A stretch of 64,000 nt of DNA from Hexactinellida sp. DTS-2022 (GCA_028753945.1 JAPNXP010000013.1:2728001-2792000), one strand, 5' to 3'. Shown: positions 1-11,159, numbered from the stretch's first letter. The notes: generated by a model from the letters alone, not told the origin. Numbers and translations: made by a program.

Positions 1-39
1 AAATGAGACTAAACCCCATGAAGCGTTCATGACATGGAG

Positions 40-166
40 AAAAAATCCAAAATTGCAGCCTGTACCGAGAGTATTTCCCTTTGGAGGCCTGGTAGTTACC
101 CAACGATCAAATGTAGTACCTCCTAAGGGAAATGCGTCGGCACAGGCTGCAATTTTGGATTTTTTT
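40..166. repeat. Hairpin repeat, copy 1 (family V hairpin)
   Basis: The two ends are inverted copies of AATCCAAAATTGCAGCCTGT, separated by a loop of about 80 bases that is itself partly self-complementary. Three further copies lie at about 23591-23723, 25028-25155 and 45017-45143. It has no coding capacity. The structure suggests a hairpin-type MITE or the end of a larger element. Confidence 0.75.
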
Positions 167-385
167 CTATTGTCTGGGTAGAGGCTTTGAACCAATTTTC
201 TCCATTTTCAGTCAATTGCTCTGTCTTTTAAACGAACAATATTTGCAAAAAAAAATATATAATTATCAATTGTTGTGATGAATTAATAATATGCATAACT
301 GTTTATTTAATTAAATAAAATACAAGCAATAAATAGAACTCTTATATTTGGGCAATAATCTTCAAGTTATCTTACCTAATTATCA

Positions 386-1120
386 ATGGCGTCCTCGCAA
401 GTCAAGAATCGTTTGTCGAACATGAAAGATGAGCTAGCAAAAAACACGGATACCTTGGCTGAGTTAGATTTGAAAAAAAAGACCTTGGATTCTGATATTC
501 TTGGATATGAAGCAGAAGTTTTATCTTGTACGTCTAAGCTTTCAATGCTAGAGAAACAACTTGATGCTGTTGAGCAGGAGCAAGAGGATATCAAACAAGA
601 TATATCTGCTAGATCTGAAAGATTATGTGAGAAAGAACAAGAAATAGGTGTACTCGAAGGTAACCAAGACGAGGATGAGGGTCATAAAGTGAATCTTGAA
701 GACAAAGCAAAGACGCTAGCGGGGAATATTACAGAGGCCGAAGTGGTCCTGGAGGATCACAAACGCAGACTGCGGGTATTATCTTCATTGGTCGAGAAAC
801 GCGAAGAAGAGAGCGAAAAGAATCAAGAGCGGATTTCCAAGACCAAAGAAAAGCTAGAAAAAGTAACTATTGAAATATCTCAACTGGAGCAGGACGAAAC
901 TCAACTAAGCGAGCACGAGTACGCCTTGAGAGATGAACTGAGAGATATCAATGCTGAATACTTGGAAGTGGACAATGAATATGAAAATTTTGCAAGGCAG
1001 CGTACTACTTTAGATCACGAAATAAATGAGAAAACTAAGAAGATTGATCAATTAAATTCAGAATACAAAAAACAAAAGGAAATATTTGATGAACTTATGG
1101 AAAGTATTAAAGAATTATGA
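386..1120 (+). CDS. Tropomyosin-like coiled-coil protein, single exon
   Basis: A 244-residue ORF with uninterrupted heptad periodicity and very high Glu/Lys/Leu content, without Pro or Trp. The length is close to short (non-muscle type) tropomyosins, about 247 residues, and blocks such as KRRLRVLSSLVEKREEESEK (about residue 126 on) recall the tropomyosin pattern. If correct it would be a cytoplasmic actin-binding coiled-coil dimer. The first ATG follows TATCA and is the only reasonable start. There is no intron inside the frame, so it may be a single-exon gene, one exon of a larger gene, or a retrocopy; no poly(A) tract or clear AATAAA follows. The coiled coil is seen directly. The tropomyosin assignment is a pattern judgement and other coiled-coil proteins could look the same. 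Confidence 0.6.
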   Translation: MASSQVKNRLSNMKDELAKNTDTLAELDLKKKTLDSDILGYEAEVLSCTSKLSMLEKQLDAVEQEQEDIKQDISARSERLCEKEQEIGVLEGNQDEDEGHKVNLEDKAKTLAGNITEAEVVLEDHKRRLRVLSSLVEKREEESEKNQERISKTKEKLEKVTIEISQLEQDETQLSEHEYALRDELRDINAEYLEVDNEYENFARQRTTLDHEINEKTKKIDQLNSEYKKQKEIFDELMESIKEL

Positions 1121-1256
1121 AACAGTTACATACTGTACTGATTTTGTGGATAAAATATATTGATTTTCCTGTAAGCAGTGTGTTAATATTTACTCATTAA
1201 TTATTTATCATTGAAAATATTACCTTCATTTTATTTTTGTGAAATTACTACTATAT

Positions 1257-1487
1257 GAGGGATGGATCCAGCACAAATATCTGGGGGAGTGAAATGCCCA
1301 GGGTTGGGCCTTAGATTTGTGGACGCCGTGGGAAGCGTCCCCGGGTCAACTGCCAATTTTAGACGTTATTTTTTAAGATTGCATTTGAGAAAGCATCTTT
1401 CAAGAAAGTTGTGGGATTATATTATAAAATGGGGGGGGGGGGGGGGGGGTGGGGGGAGGTGATGCAACCCCCCTGGATCCATCCCTG
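1257..1487. mobile_element. hAT-type MITE with a poly-G tract
   Basis: The ends are inverted: AGGGATGGATCCAG at the left and CTGGATCCATCCCTG at the right. ACTATAT flanks both sides, allowing a one-base shift in the 8-bp duplication. A run of about 20 G lies near 1431-1450. A partial relative ends at about 18938 (GATGGATCCATCCCTG). Non-coding; the 66-residue frame inside is not a gene. Confidence 0.7.
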
Positions 1488-1589
1488 ACTATATTAATCA
1501 TTAATATTCTATTCATAATATCCTAGGCATCGTAAATTCAAGGGTCGCCCTTTGGGCTTGAAATATTTAGTACAGTGTACTCTAAGTTG

Positions 1590-1865
1590 TTTAATAACGT
1601 ATTTTATTGGTCACGTATTACGTATAACACGTATAATGTAATACGTATTGTACGTATTCTTTACTTCAAATATTGAGCTCATGGAATTTGCTTTGAACAA
1701 CTTTTGGTTCAACCGTTATTCTTTTATTGTTAATTGACTCGTAGTATAATTTGTATTGTAAAATATGATTATTTGCTAGATGTTTATTTACAACAAGAAT
1801 TAGAAATATTATATTGAATTTACTTCGAAAACATCCTTGGTTGATCATAGATTTAACGTATTATA
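1590..1865. repeat. Repeat family U, uninterrupted copy
   Basis: AT-rich sequence with ACGTATTACGTA-like words at both ends. It is homologous to 5715-5868 plus 6710-6812, sharing for example ATTGAGCTCAT and AACATCC.TTGTTGATCATAG. That second copy is interrupted by a Helitron, so this copy is the natural empty site. No coding sequence is visible, and the small frames across it are not credible. Confidence 0.65.
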
Positions 1866-2430
1866 CGCAATACGCGTATTAAACAACTTCGAGTATACCA
1901 ATCGTCCTCAATTTACGATTAACATTGACCGATTGAATATTTCAGAGAACTTATGTTCCCTCGATTATAATAAATATAGCAATCTTGATTTAAAATATCC
2001 ATGTAAAGTCCTTTTTGAACAGGATAAGTCCACTGGACGGCCAGACACACTATCCTACCAAAAGTATTCGAACACCACTATTTCCTCGATTAAAAATATA
2101 ATTGTATGGTGATCTAAAGTCATAATAATATTTTGCATTACTACTAAAGGGCTGAATTTGATCATATTTTGCTTTGATGTGTGAGAACCACTGTCTGATT
2201 AGCAAGATTATTCTGGCATTTTAAAAATTAGAGTTGTGTGCTGACGAAATAGCGCTATAACTATATTACTATTCTTGTAAATAAAATAAATGAATAATAC
2301 TATATCGTGGTGTTAAATATATTAATGATCTCCTGCGTACTCAGTAAATTAATCTTTTTAATTTATAATTAAGTATCCTACCTCAACCATAACAATAAAT
2401 AAAAATTAGTACTATATTAAGTTTATCCAG
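1866..2430. other. AT-rich non-coding stretch
   Basis: No gene, domain or clear repeat structure was recognised between family U and the next MITE. A 91-residue frame at 1837-2112 has no recognisable motif and overlaps repeat DNA. Confidence 0.5.
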
Positions 2431-2585
2431 TAGGGCTGCGGACCGAAATTGAATTTGTAAAATTCAGTTTCAGTATAAAAAAAGATTTTTTAGCTACAGT
2501 TACAGTTACAGTAATTATAGTTGCAGTTAAAGAAAAGAGTACATTTCAGCTAAGAAAACTTTTTCAGTTTCAGATCGCAACAGTA
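2431..2585. mobile_element. Degenerate hAT-type MITE with CAGTTA repeats
   Basis: The left end TAGGGCTGCGGACCGAAATT is complementary to the right end ...TTTCAGATCGCAACAGTA, with mismatches. The flanks TTATCCAG (left) and TTGACCAG (right) match at 6 of 8 positions, as expected of an old 8-bp duplication. The interior carries short CAGTTA/CAGTTT repeats. Confidence 0.5.
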
Positions 2586-2722
2586 TTGACCAGGGATATT
2601 GGTTGTCCTCGAGTAAATTATTTTCTATTAAAAAAATTCAAGTGCACACAGTGGGCGAGAATAACTATTTATGGGAAATATGCATTTAGTAACAGATAGC
2701 CAATCATGAAGTATTATTGACA

Positions 2723-3223
2723 CTAGCGCTTCGCTTCGTGGTAGAATACTACCACACAATCGGTTGGTGTGTGGTTTATATACTGCCAACATTTATTATA
2801 CAGCGTAAATAGGCCTAAATAGTCAAATTAATCGGTTGGTGTGTGGTTTATATACTGCCAACATTTATTATACAGCGTAAATAGGCCTAAATAGTCAAAT
2901 TAAATAATGTTAAATTTAGTGATTTCGTCATCATGCTATAATGAGTAAGTATATTGGGAATCTGGTGTAATCATCATGTTCGCATTATTAATGTACATGA
3001 TCTATTAATTTTTCAGATAGAATGCGAGTTATGTGTGATTAAGTAAATTTTCATACTTCTACAATGTGACAATGACGTCATAACTTGTTGTCGAGTGCCA
3101 AAAGTTTCCACTATATGCCCAAATTACATTTGGAAACCGTCCAGCTTATTCAAACAACTCGGAACACACAAAAAATATATACATATATACACATACATAG
3201 AGGTTTGTGGTTTAATAGTACGA
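2723..3223 (-). mobile_element. Non-autonomous Helitron, copy 1
   Basis: Read on the minus strand it begins TCGTACTATTAAACCACAAA and ends GCGAAGCGCTAG followed by T, the TC...CTAG-T layout of Helitrons. It is homologous to 5869-6709 and to the copy ending at 22682, for example GACGTCATAACTTG and TGGAAACCGTCCA. A 72-bp segment is tandemly duplicated at 2761-2904. Non-coding. The base flanking the 5' end is not the expected A, so that end is less certain. Confidence 0.65.
2761..2904. repeat. 72-bp tandem duplication
   Basis: Two near-identical 72-bp units begin CGGTTGGTGTGTGGTTTATA at 2761 and 2833. They lie near the 3' end of Helitron copy 1 and look like a recent duplication inside that copy. 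Confidence 0.9.
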
Positions 3224-3310
3224 GGCAAAAGGTCTCGGTCGCTTTGCGACAGTTCGGCGCATCACGCCTCAATTGACGACCGCTGCGCGGCCTTACTACG
3301 CCTTGAATCT
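3224..3310. repeat. Fragment shared with the 54-55 kb palindrome arms
   Basis: A locally GC-rich stretch (GGTCTCGGTCGCTTTGCGAC ... GCGGCCTTACTACGCC) that resembles 54690-54770 and its inverted copy at 54960-55045. It abuts Helitron copy 1. It contains hairpin-prone GGCCGC/GCGGCC words but no coding sequence. Confidence 0.5.
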
Positions 3311-3339
3311 AATTTAGAATTATTCATCTCTGTGGTGTA

Positions 3340-4844
3340 TTAAATATATTCCTCATAAAGTTCCCTTAATAAAACTCGTGCTATACAATGTAATTTGTTT
3401 GGGAAATTCAAATACTCCCATTAATAGCTTAATTAATTTCAGTTGCACGATAACGATATCTCGATTCCAAATAATAATAAAAGAAAAAACATGCAATAGA
3501 AGAGACAAATGATTGATTAGTTAAATGAATATATTTTCACACAATCAGATTGCTGCCCTAGAAAATATTTCTATTATGCACAGTCTATACTAATTGAATG
3601 AAGTATACCTAATCCATACTTACAAACCCTCGAATTTTATTGGCTAACATATTTTGTAACCTATAAATGTGAATATTTCTCTGAAAAAAAACAAAAGATC
3701 GTTGTCGCAATAGAAAATTACCCCCTTATACAAATTATCAGCTTTCTGGGCACAGTGGTATATTGACAGGGAGTTGGACAATTTTTACCAATTCTGATCT
3801 CTTCAAAAACGTTTTTATCGTGTTCAGCATAATCGAGAACCTAGGTAACTGTTTTTACAGTTAAAAATTCCAAGTAGAATTAGAAATATGATGCAGTGTC
3901 TATAGTTTCAAAGGCTAAATATAATTGAAGAAATTTTGTGGTTAACTATTATGCATCATTTCATGCTCGTGTATCTCATTAGGTTTCGATCACAATCAGC
4001 TAATATTTTCACAGTGTTTAACTATAGTTTAAATCATCCTAAAACTGTTGAATACTCTTCATATAATTATTTGTCCTTTAGTATAATTATCATTGCAAAT
4101 TATGATTAGCTGGAAGTGTCCGAACTGCTAAATTCCATGTATTGGTATTGCGTAAACTGTCGTGTCGTCTCGTGTCGTTTTACTAGCCCTATTTTAATAT
4201 AAAGTTTAAACTGGTCGAATCGTTGATGTTAAAAAAACTGGTTATTTAACTGGCCTAGGCTCTCGAATTACATTATCAACTTAATTTGATCTACACCATG
4301 CATTTATTTAGAGATGCATATAAATGAATTAGCTCTAGTTTATTTGAAAATACTAATTTAGCAAATATTTGTGGAATTATGGGAATAAAAAAATACTATG
4401 ACGTCATAACTTAAAAATTTGAAGCCGTACTAATTTTATGAGTCCATAAATGGATTCACAGGTATAGATAACCCATGGGTATATAATACATTTGATAGGT
4501 CTATCTGCTCTGGAAATACCTACTTCCTGTGAATGGTCCAAATAAACCACTGTGCTGGGACTCGTGGTCTCCAATTAATTCTGGACAACACACAATAATT
4601 GCGCTTTTAATATATAGATAGATATAGGTTACTGAATGACATCATAGAAAATGATGGATCTAGTCTCTTAATAAAGTTCTGGATAATTGAAGGTGATTTG
4701 AATAAGAATTATGTTTTGGTTGGTTAACAATCCTTTATTATTCGCCCATGATTATTTGATTATTGATTTTTAAAGTGGAAAATAACTAAAACTTGTCTTA
4801 CCCCAGTAAATTTTAGATTGCAACGAATGTAAGCAGGGTGGTTG
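3340..4844. other. AT-rich non-coding stretch
   Basis: About 1.5 kb with no gene or domain recognised and no clear terminal repeats. It is likely intergenic or decayed repeat DNA. Confidence 0.5.
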
Positions 4845-4852
4845 ATACTGGG

Positions 4853-5593
4853 CAGGCCTGGGGTAATAGTAATATGTAATAGTAATTGTATTAGTAACGA
4901 TTACATTTTAGAAGTAATAGTAATCGTAATAAGTAATAGTGTTTCAAATAGGATGTAATAGTAATAGTAATAGTAATATAACCTATTGTAATAGGAATTA
5001 TCTATTACAATTCTACAACTTCGGACTGGTTTATTTGATTTCGTGAAGAAATAGGAAGTTGTTAAAATAAATTTAAGGCAAGATGATTATCGTTTTTGAA
5101 TTTGCCACTTTATTGAAATTAGTTGTTTTATTGAAATTAGTTGTTTGCTTAGGTTAGATAATATGTTTTGTTTGTGTGGGATAATCAATTAAAATAATAA
5201 ACTTCAGACATTCTGAATCATAGCAGAGTCTTAGTAAATGTCTAGTAATTTGTAATAGTAATATTAAAAGAAATAGTAATACTAGTAATATATTACATAT
5301 TATAATAATGTTATTGTAATAGTAATAGTAATAGAAAGAAATATAAGTAATAGTAACATTTAGTAATATACAGTAGATGTCGGATATAAGCACACCGGTT
5401 ATAAGAACATATCGGATATAAGCACACTATGTTGAAAACGGTTGCCATATACCCTGTATAATTTATGTCGGTTATAAGAACATGTCGGTTATAAGAACAT
5501 GTCGGTTATAAGCACATCAAGTGCAGTTCCCGACGATGTGCTTATAACCGGCATCCACTGTATTGCATTTTAGAGTAATTGACCCCAGGCCTG
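4853..5593. mobile_element. hAT MITE filled with GTAATA repeats
   Basis: TIRs CAGGCCTGGGGTAATAGTAA (left) and ...TTGACCCCAGGCCTG (right), flanked by a perfect 8-bp duplication ATACTGGG at 4845-4852 and 5594-5601. The interior is largely imperfect GTAATA/GTAATAGTAAT repeats in both orientations, echoing the inner TIR. A pogo-like MITE is nested at 5371-5560; without it the element is about 550 bp. The 79-residue hydrophobic frame inside is translated simple repeat. Confidence 0.9.
5371..5560. mobile_element. pogo-like MITE (TA target), copy 1
   Basis: It begins CAGTAGATGTCGGATATAAG and ends CTTATAACCGGCATCCACTG, with TA on each side (5369-5370, 5561-5562). The body repeats the word TCGG(A/T)TATAAG. 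Relatives lie at 44652-44734 and 44823-44978. The CAGT ends and TA duplication fit pogo/Tigger-type non-autonomous elements; no transposase is present. Confidence 0.85.
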
Positions 5594-5714
5594 ATACTGG
5601 GTGAGATTCTCGCTAGTATAAGTACTCTTATCAATCTTAGAACGTTTTGTTAAACATAGTTCTCTGTTTTGGAACATAGCTAGCTCACTAAATATCCTCC
5701 CAAGCATATAAAAT

Positions 5715-6812
5715 TTTTAATTGTTTTAATACATATTTTATTGGATACGTATAATGTAGTACGTATTATACCTATATCTTACTTATAATATCGAGCTCAT
5801 CGGACGGTATAATATAATTGTTATTCTTTTATTGTTAATCGACTCATACTATAGTACAAATTAGATTATCTATACTATTAAATCACAAGCCTGGGTGTAT
5901 ATGTGTGTGTATGTTGCAGTGTATACCCGCACATGGTGTGTGCGGGCACACACTGGTGTATATCCGCACACACTATATGACGTTGGTTTTATTAATATAA
6001 GTTTATTAGCGAGATTAGTTATTTATTATTATTGCAAATTATTACGTTGGAAGGTTTGGTGTTTTATTGTTGCTTTTCTTTTCTGCACATTTTAATCCAT
6101 TATAGTCCCTTTCACAAGTGTAGGAGTTTTATTTTCATCATCTAACAACATATTTTAGCCAGACTAATTCATTGATTGTGTGCGGATATACACCAGTGTG
6201 TGCCCGCACACACCATGTGCGGGTATACACTGCAACATGTATATAAATATTTGTTTGTATGTTACGGGTTGATTGAAGATACTGGACGGTTTCCAAATGT
6301 GATTTTTGGCATATAGGGGTAACTTTTGGCACCCGCCAACAAGTTGAGGTTTCCACTCAAAATTTCTCACACCTCGAAAAGTTATGACGTCATTGTCACA
6401 TTTCGAGAACCCTGAAAATTAACTTAATCGCCCATAATTTGCGCCCTCTATGAGTAAAAAATCTGAAAATTTAATAGAACATGGACATTAATGATGCGGA
6501 CATGTTGGTCACATCAGATTGCCGATATGCTTACTCATTATCGCATGATGACGTATTCACTAAAATTTCACATTGTTAATTTGACTATTTTAGGCCTATT
6601 TACGCTTTATAATCAATATTAGGAGTATATAAACCACATACCAACCGCGAAGTGGTTGGTGTGTGGTTGTGTTCTGCCGCGAAGCGACCTAGCAAGCGAA
6701 GCGCGCTAGTTTGTTATTATCTTGTATTTATGGTAAGATTTAAAAATATACTACCGAATTAACTCCGAAAACATCCCTTGTTGATCATAGATTTAGCGTA
6801 CAATACGTAGTG
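5715..6812. repeat. Repeat family U, copy interrupted by a Helitron
   Basis: 5715-5868 and 6710-6812 together match the uninterrupted copy at 1590-1865. The break falls between GATTA and TTTG, exactly where the other copy reads GATTATTTG, which defines the Helitron insertion between A and T. Confidence 0.75.
5869..6709 (+). mobile_element. Non-autonomous Helitron, copy 2
   Basis: 5' end TCTATACTATTAAATCACAA and 3' end AAGCGAAGCGCGCTAG, preceded by GC-rich hairpin-prone sequence (CGCGAAGTGG, GCCGCGAAGCG). It is inserted between A (5868) and T (6710), as Helitrons do, and no target duplication is seen. A 60-bp segment (TGTTGCAGTGTATACCCGCA and onward) at about 5911-5975 recurs inverted at about 6176-6238, giving the 5' half a long stem. 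No Rep/helicase coding sequence is present, so it would depend on a helper in trans. Confidence 0.85.
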
Positions 6813-6994
6813 ATGGATAGCGTATTACTTTGTATTGCGTATTTCATCTTAGTTGGTTACTTAAGTATGTACTTAAATACGCACTTAAATCTTAGTGAAT
6901 ACCAACTTTAGTGAATATTACTTAAGTACATACTTAGTACCTTAGTACCATTAGAGGAGTAAGCGTAGTTTTGCTTCGCGTAAGCCACAATAGT

Positions 6995-7065
6995 ATCACC
7001 TATACTATTAAAACACAAGGGTGGGTGTATGTATATATGTTGCAGTGTATTAGAGAACTTAGTGA
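6995..7065 (+). repeat. Helitron 5' end fragment
   Basis: TCACCTATACTATTAAAACA followed by GGGTGGGTGTATGT and TGTTGCAGTGTAT matches the first 60 bp of the 5869-6709 Helitron. The sequence then diverges and no 3' end of the family follows nearby, so this is a truncated end. Confidence 0.6.
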
Positions 7066-7189
7066 GTGAATGAACGAGCTCAAACTAAATCTAGGCGCGC
7101 GGAAATTTTTGTCTGGATGAAAGCCTGATCTCTCTCAACAAATCTCGCAAATTGTCCCAGTCCCTAGATATAATTTTGCACTATATTGT

Positions 7190-7260
7190 AATATTCCGTT
7201 GACGAAACTTCGTCGAAAGGAAAATTCGTCGACGGAAATTTGCTCGAAAGTGTAATAATT
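7190..7260. repeat. Putative MULE terminal sequence
   Basis: AAAATTCGTCGACGGAAATT here is nearly the reverse complement of sequence at about 18630-18650, downstream of the MULE transposase remnant. It lies about 290 bp before a FLYWCH-coding fragment. It may be a terminal inverted repeat of the same MULE family; this is an inference from two sites only. Confidence 0.4.
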
Positions 7261-7546
7261 TAAGCTGAAACCTTTGTAGATTCACAACTCTTGCTATGGT
7301 CTTAACAGGATGAATGGTTTTGATTTTAACACAAAGCAATCTTATAACTTCGAGTTGTCATGAATCACTCATGAATAGACTCGCCATTTGACTTACGTAA
7401 ACACTTAAAAATCATATTAGTTTTAAGTTGCATGGTTATCATAGCCAACATTTCAAAAAGATATAAGTACTATGTAAGGAATACTGTATTTATTATAATA
7501 AAAATCAACCTTCTTAACATCTACTTTCAACTCGTACGACTGACAT

Positions 7547-7890
7547 ATGGCTACCCCTCTTAATTCAATGACCATTGAGAAAATAAAGAGCAATCGTAAC
7601 AAAGATAATGCTGTTGTAAACGGATTTACCTATTCCCTAAATCGTACATATGGTGATGTTCTGTATTGGGTATGTGAACTACGTGGACACTGTAATGCTC
7701 GTATTAACACGCGGAATGACAATATCATAAAACCATCAGACCTCGCTCAAATTGCACATGATCACACGCATGCACCTTCCCAAGAGCGTATCGAAATGTT
7801 ACAATCCTATTCTAAGTCAAAGTCTCTTGCGAAGAAATCTGAACAAAGCACCAGAAGTATTTTGTCTACAATGTTGGGAACTATGAATTC
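7547..7890 (+). pseudogene. FLYWCH-type zinc finger, MULE transposon N-terminal fragment
   Basis: The open frame runs to 7951 (134 residues) but only about the first 110 look genuine. The FLYWCH pattern is visible: F27, Y40-W41, C43, C49, and HDHTH at residues 71-75. FLYWCH fingers are the usual N-terminal DNA-binding domain of animal MULE transposases. No catalytic domain follows. From about 7890 the plus-strand translation is simply the antisense of a second FLYWCH fragment on the minus strand, so a rearrangement or second insertion joins here. A MULE catalytic domain lies separately at 17461-18516. Confidence 0.6.
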
Positions 7891-8115
7891 AGGTACGGTT
7901 AACAAATTGCCAAAACTTGAATCAGTTAAGGGTGTAATGGTATCGGAGTGAGAATCCAACTTTGCGGATCCTCTACATGCTTTTTGTGTCAGATATAAAA
8001 CACATCGTAAATATGTCATACCATGTTTGGCTTTATAGCGATTATATTTGAAACCATCTGATGTAGTCATGATAGTTCCTCTCTTATGTTTGTAATGTCC
8101 GCTCGTGTAATCCAT
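7891..8115 (-). pseudogene. Second FLYWCH fragment, opposite orientation
   Basis: Read on the minus strand from 8115: GFKYNRYKAKHGMTYLRC followed by CRGSAKL, a FLYWCH-type pattern (F, Y, aromatic-x-C, C). It converges on the plus-strand FLYWCH fragment at 7547-7890. The frame stays open past the junction to 7807, but that extension is antisense of the neighbour. It is probably the 5' end of another MULE copy in inverted arrangement. No transposase core follows. Confidence 0.5.
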
Positions 8116-8271
8116 GATATTGTATGAAGTAAGTCAATAAAAGCAATTACGAAAGAATATTAACTTGATATTGAAAAGTTATTTATATAGTTGGATACAT
8201 AAATGAAACCTCATGCAACTACTGTCAATACAAAACATGGGAAATCCCATTCTTATTTAAATACTTAATTA

Positions 8272-8345
8272 AAAGTCGATGAATTGCAAACCTTAAAAAG
8301 TCGATGAATTGCAAACCTTACAAAGTCGATGAATTGAGTGCGCCT
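8272..8345. repeat. 25-bp tandem repeat, three units
   Basis: AAGTCGATGAATTGCAAACC is repeated three times with a 25-bp period, the last unit diverging. It lies just upstream of the surviving P-element exon, where exon 1 of the THAP domain would be expected, so that exon appears to be lost or replaced here. Confidence 0.75.
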
Positions 8346-8408
8346 CGATGAGGGTAAGTATCTATAATTTCCATTTATTGATTGCCATATTTACATTAGT
8401 TTATTTAG

Positions 8409-11150
8409 GTATGCATTCGACATTTCAAACAAGATGACATCGAAAGGACCATATCCAACAATTAGGGGGTTCATACTGTTACATTTTCCGGAGAGAGAAT
8501 AGCTCTGAAGAAGACAGCAGTACCCAGCATTTTCCCAACTGTCCTCCCTATCTTTCTGAATTTAATTCCAAGCCAAAGAGACTATGCCTAGATGACAAAG
8601 TCGACTGCTGATGGAATCTGCATACTCCAAGAGCATAACTGACAACGAAGAAACGGTGGATAAGTTCCTAGTTAATTCACATTATGATCTTCTTTCTAAG
8701 CTAAATTTAATCGACCTACCAAACGGCTGGATAACTAATGTGTCTAATAACACTCCTTTATTTTTTATAAAAATCGTTATTTTAGAAACCGGACCTTTCA
8801 TCGACCGATCTGTATTAGTTAACGATGATTTGTACATCAAATCATTTGATAATAAAAACGTCACCATTCCCATCTCGCGAATTTTTATTAATGACACTCG
8901 CCAAGTTGAGACCAACCTCGGATCAAGTAGATACATTATCACTTACTTCAAACTATTAACTCTCAAACTGAATGTTCTATTAACAACCATATAAAACTTG
9001 CTATCCATGAACTCGATAGTGCAATTAAGCTTTTTGATGGTGACTCGATAGACCTAGACATAGATGATTTACATTGCAGTAGCGAATCTCTGAGTATTTC
9101 ATTCCACTTTTAGTTGGACAACTGAGAAATTTGATAAATGCTATAAGTCGTCGACGGTACAATATTTTAACTCAACTAATTTCACTAAAAATTCATGGAA
9201 TATCACCTGCATGTTACCGACTTATTCAATCATCCAATTGCTTAACCTTGCCTCACGATAGAAATTTGATTGGTATAAATAACACTCTGGGTATTGAAGG
9301 TGATTACTTTCAAATTCTAAAGGAAAAACTTCCAAATTTAGCCATAGGGAACGCCATGTGATACTTTAAATGGACGAAGTTCACATCCGTAGTGATGCTT
9401 CATATAAAGGAGGTAAAGTCTTTGGGCGCCATCGACAACCCTAGCGACCCACCCACAACTGTGTTTTCAATGATGATTTCCAGTCTTATGAAAAAGTTTT
9501 CCACCATTGTTCGTCTGATTCCCTTAGGGTGTTCGTCTGATGCCCTTAGAGTCTTCATCCGCGGCTGATTTATATCCAATCATTACAAAAACAATTGGTG
9601 ATATAGAGAGTTGTAATTTATTTGTTGAGGAAATATTTACCAATAATTATCGTTTGAATGACAGTGTATTTAAATTATTTCATATGACGCGAAAATATTG
9701 CAACCGCGAGTTGTACATCCATGTAACCCAACGCGCAACCTTATTTTATTCTTTGACATAGTCCACATTATGAAATCAATTCGTAATAACTAGTTTAATT
9801 TAAAAAACTTTGAGAAAACTTTTAATTATCCTGATTTTGAGACTTGCATCGATGATATTCCACTACCAGTAATCATACCATCTACTCAGCATAAAAGTTT
9901 CTATACCTGTTGCTAATATTATTTTGAATCCGAGGATATTGAAGAAGTCAGAATACCCTCCAATATGCTTTGCAGCATTTGACGAACTCAGAACCTTATT
10001 TAAAGCTGACAAATTTTCCATAATTAAGAGAGCCCCCAAACTAACATCAAAAGCATGTTGGCCATCTCATTTAGAGCGACAAAATGTAAACTTAGCTCTT
10101 AAAATCTTTCATGAATCAACAGCAGCGGGGCTCTCTAGTTTCTATAATGAGAATACAACAAATGAAAATCGCCATATCGTCAAATTCATACATTTGATAA
10201 ATAAAATCTGGAACATATTCAATGTTAATTGGGTCGGAAAGATATTTGCTTCAACAATCCAAAATTTTGCTCCGCTTCGCTTGAACGATCCGAGATTATC
10301 CTTTTTGGACCATGTAGTTAAATGGCTGGATTGATGGAAATTAATTCCCACGTCTAGAGGGAAGCTTACACCACAAACATTCACTAGTTTTAGACATACT
10401 TGTATTGCCCTCCCTCTCTTAGTACAGAGACTGACCCTTGAATGCGGTTTTGAATTTTTGCTGACGTCTCGAATACAAAATGACCCATTAAAACATCATT
10501 TCGGACTATATCGTCAAATGTCTGGTTCAAAGTGTAATATATCTTACTGTCAAATTTTGGAGAGTGAACGTCGACTTCAATTATCTAGTCTTCTCAAATT
10601 TTTTACATATATCAAGTCTGATAAAATATCTCTTAAAGAATATTTGAAGATTTTTACACAGGATGACGATGAAGAAATGCACCCAGAGTTTTATTTTGAG
10701 TATGTTACAAGTGAAATACTTAACATTCCTAACCCATTATTTGATAATTCGCAAATTGAATGCTTAAATTACGTGGCTGACTATGCAATCTTTTCGTACC
10801 TTAAAAATTCTAAAGAATGTCGAGACTGCAAATATTTTTTAACATCTCCCAAAGATATTCAAGTTTTTAACGACACCTGATTTTCAATGATTGAATTAAT
10901 ACCTTGATAGAGGCTCACTTAAGTATCCATCTGAAATTATCTACCAATCTCTCATCATAATGTCTGAAATATTTTTGAAAATCAATAACCATTCACATTT
11001 AAGTAAACAATTTTACGAGAGATCCTGCCGTCGGAATTTGGTTCAGTTGTCACTTATTATTGTAGAAGAAATGTATAGTGAAATATGGAGGCAATGGCGT
11101 GTTTGTATGATTCAAAAATGGGAAATTCTAGAAATTTTTATACTACTGTA
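8409..11150 (+). pseudogene. P-element/THAP9-like transposase pseudogene 1
   Basis: A decayed P-type transposase. The first recognisable exon begins right after a TTATTTAG acceptor with VCIRHFKQDDIERTI, the C-x2-H end of a THAP finger, then LKKTAVPSIFP. Later blocks in order: MDEVHIRSDASYKGGKVFG (about 9370, RNase-H-like first acidic motif), LFFDIVHIMKSIRNN (about 9740, D-x2-H), then 9924-10334 with CWPSHLERQNVNLALKIF and NWVGKIF, and 10458-10880 with SRIQNDPLKHHFGLYRQMSG, the conserved P-family C-terminal block. Frames are separated by stops and shifts, and after 10880 homology to the copy at 53-58 kb continues through several stops to about 11130. The missing THAP exon 1 and many stops make it inactive. 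It is cognate to the minus-strand copy, which shares the intron position. Confidence 0.85.
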
Positions 11151-11159
11151 GCTAATTGT

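Noticed and set aside
1262..1462. 66-residue plus-strand frame ending in poly-Gly
   Set aside because: Lies wholly in a hAT MITE; the Gly run is the poly-G tract.
5154..5393. Hydrophobic 79-residue minus-strand frame that could pass for a membrane protein
   Set aside because: Translation of GTAATA repeats inside the MITE at 4853-5593.
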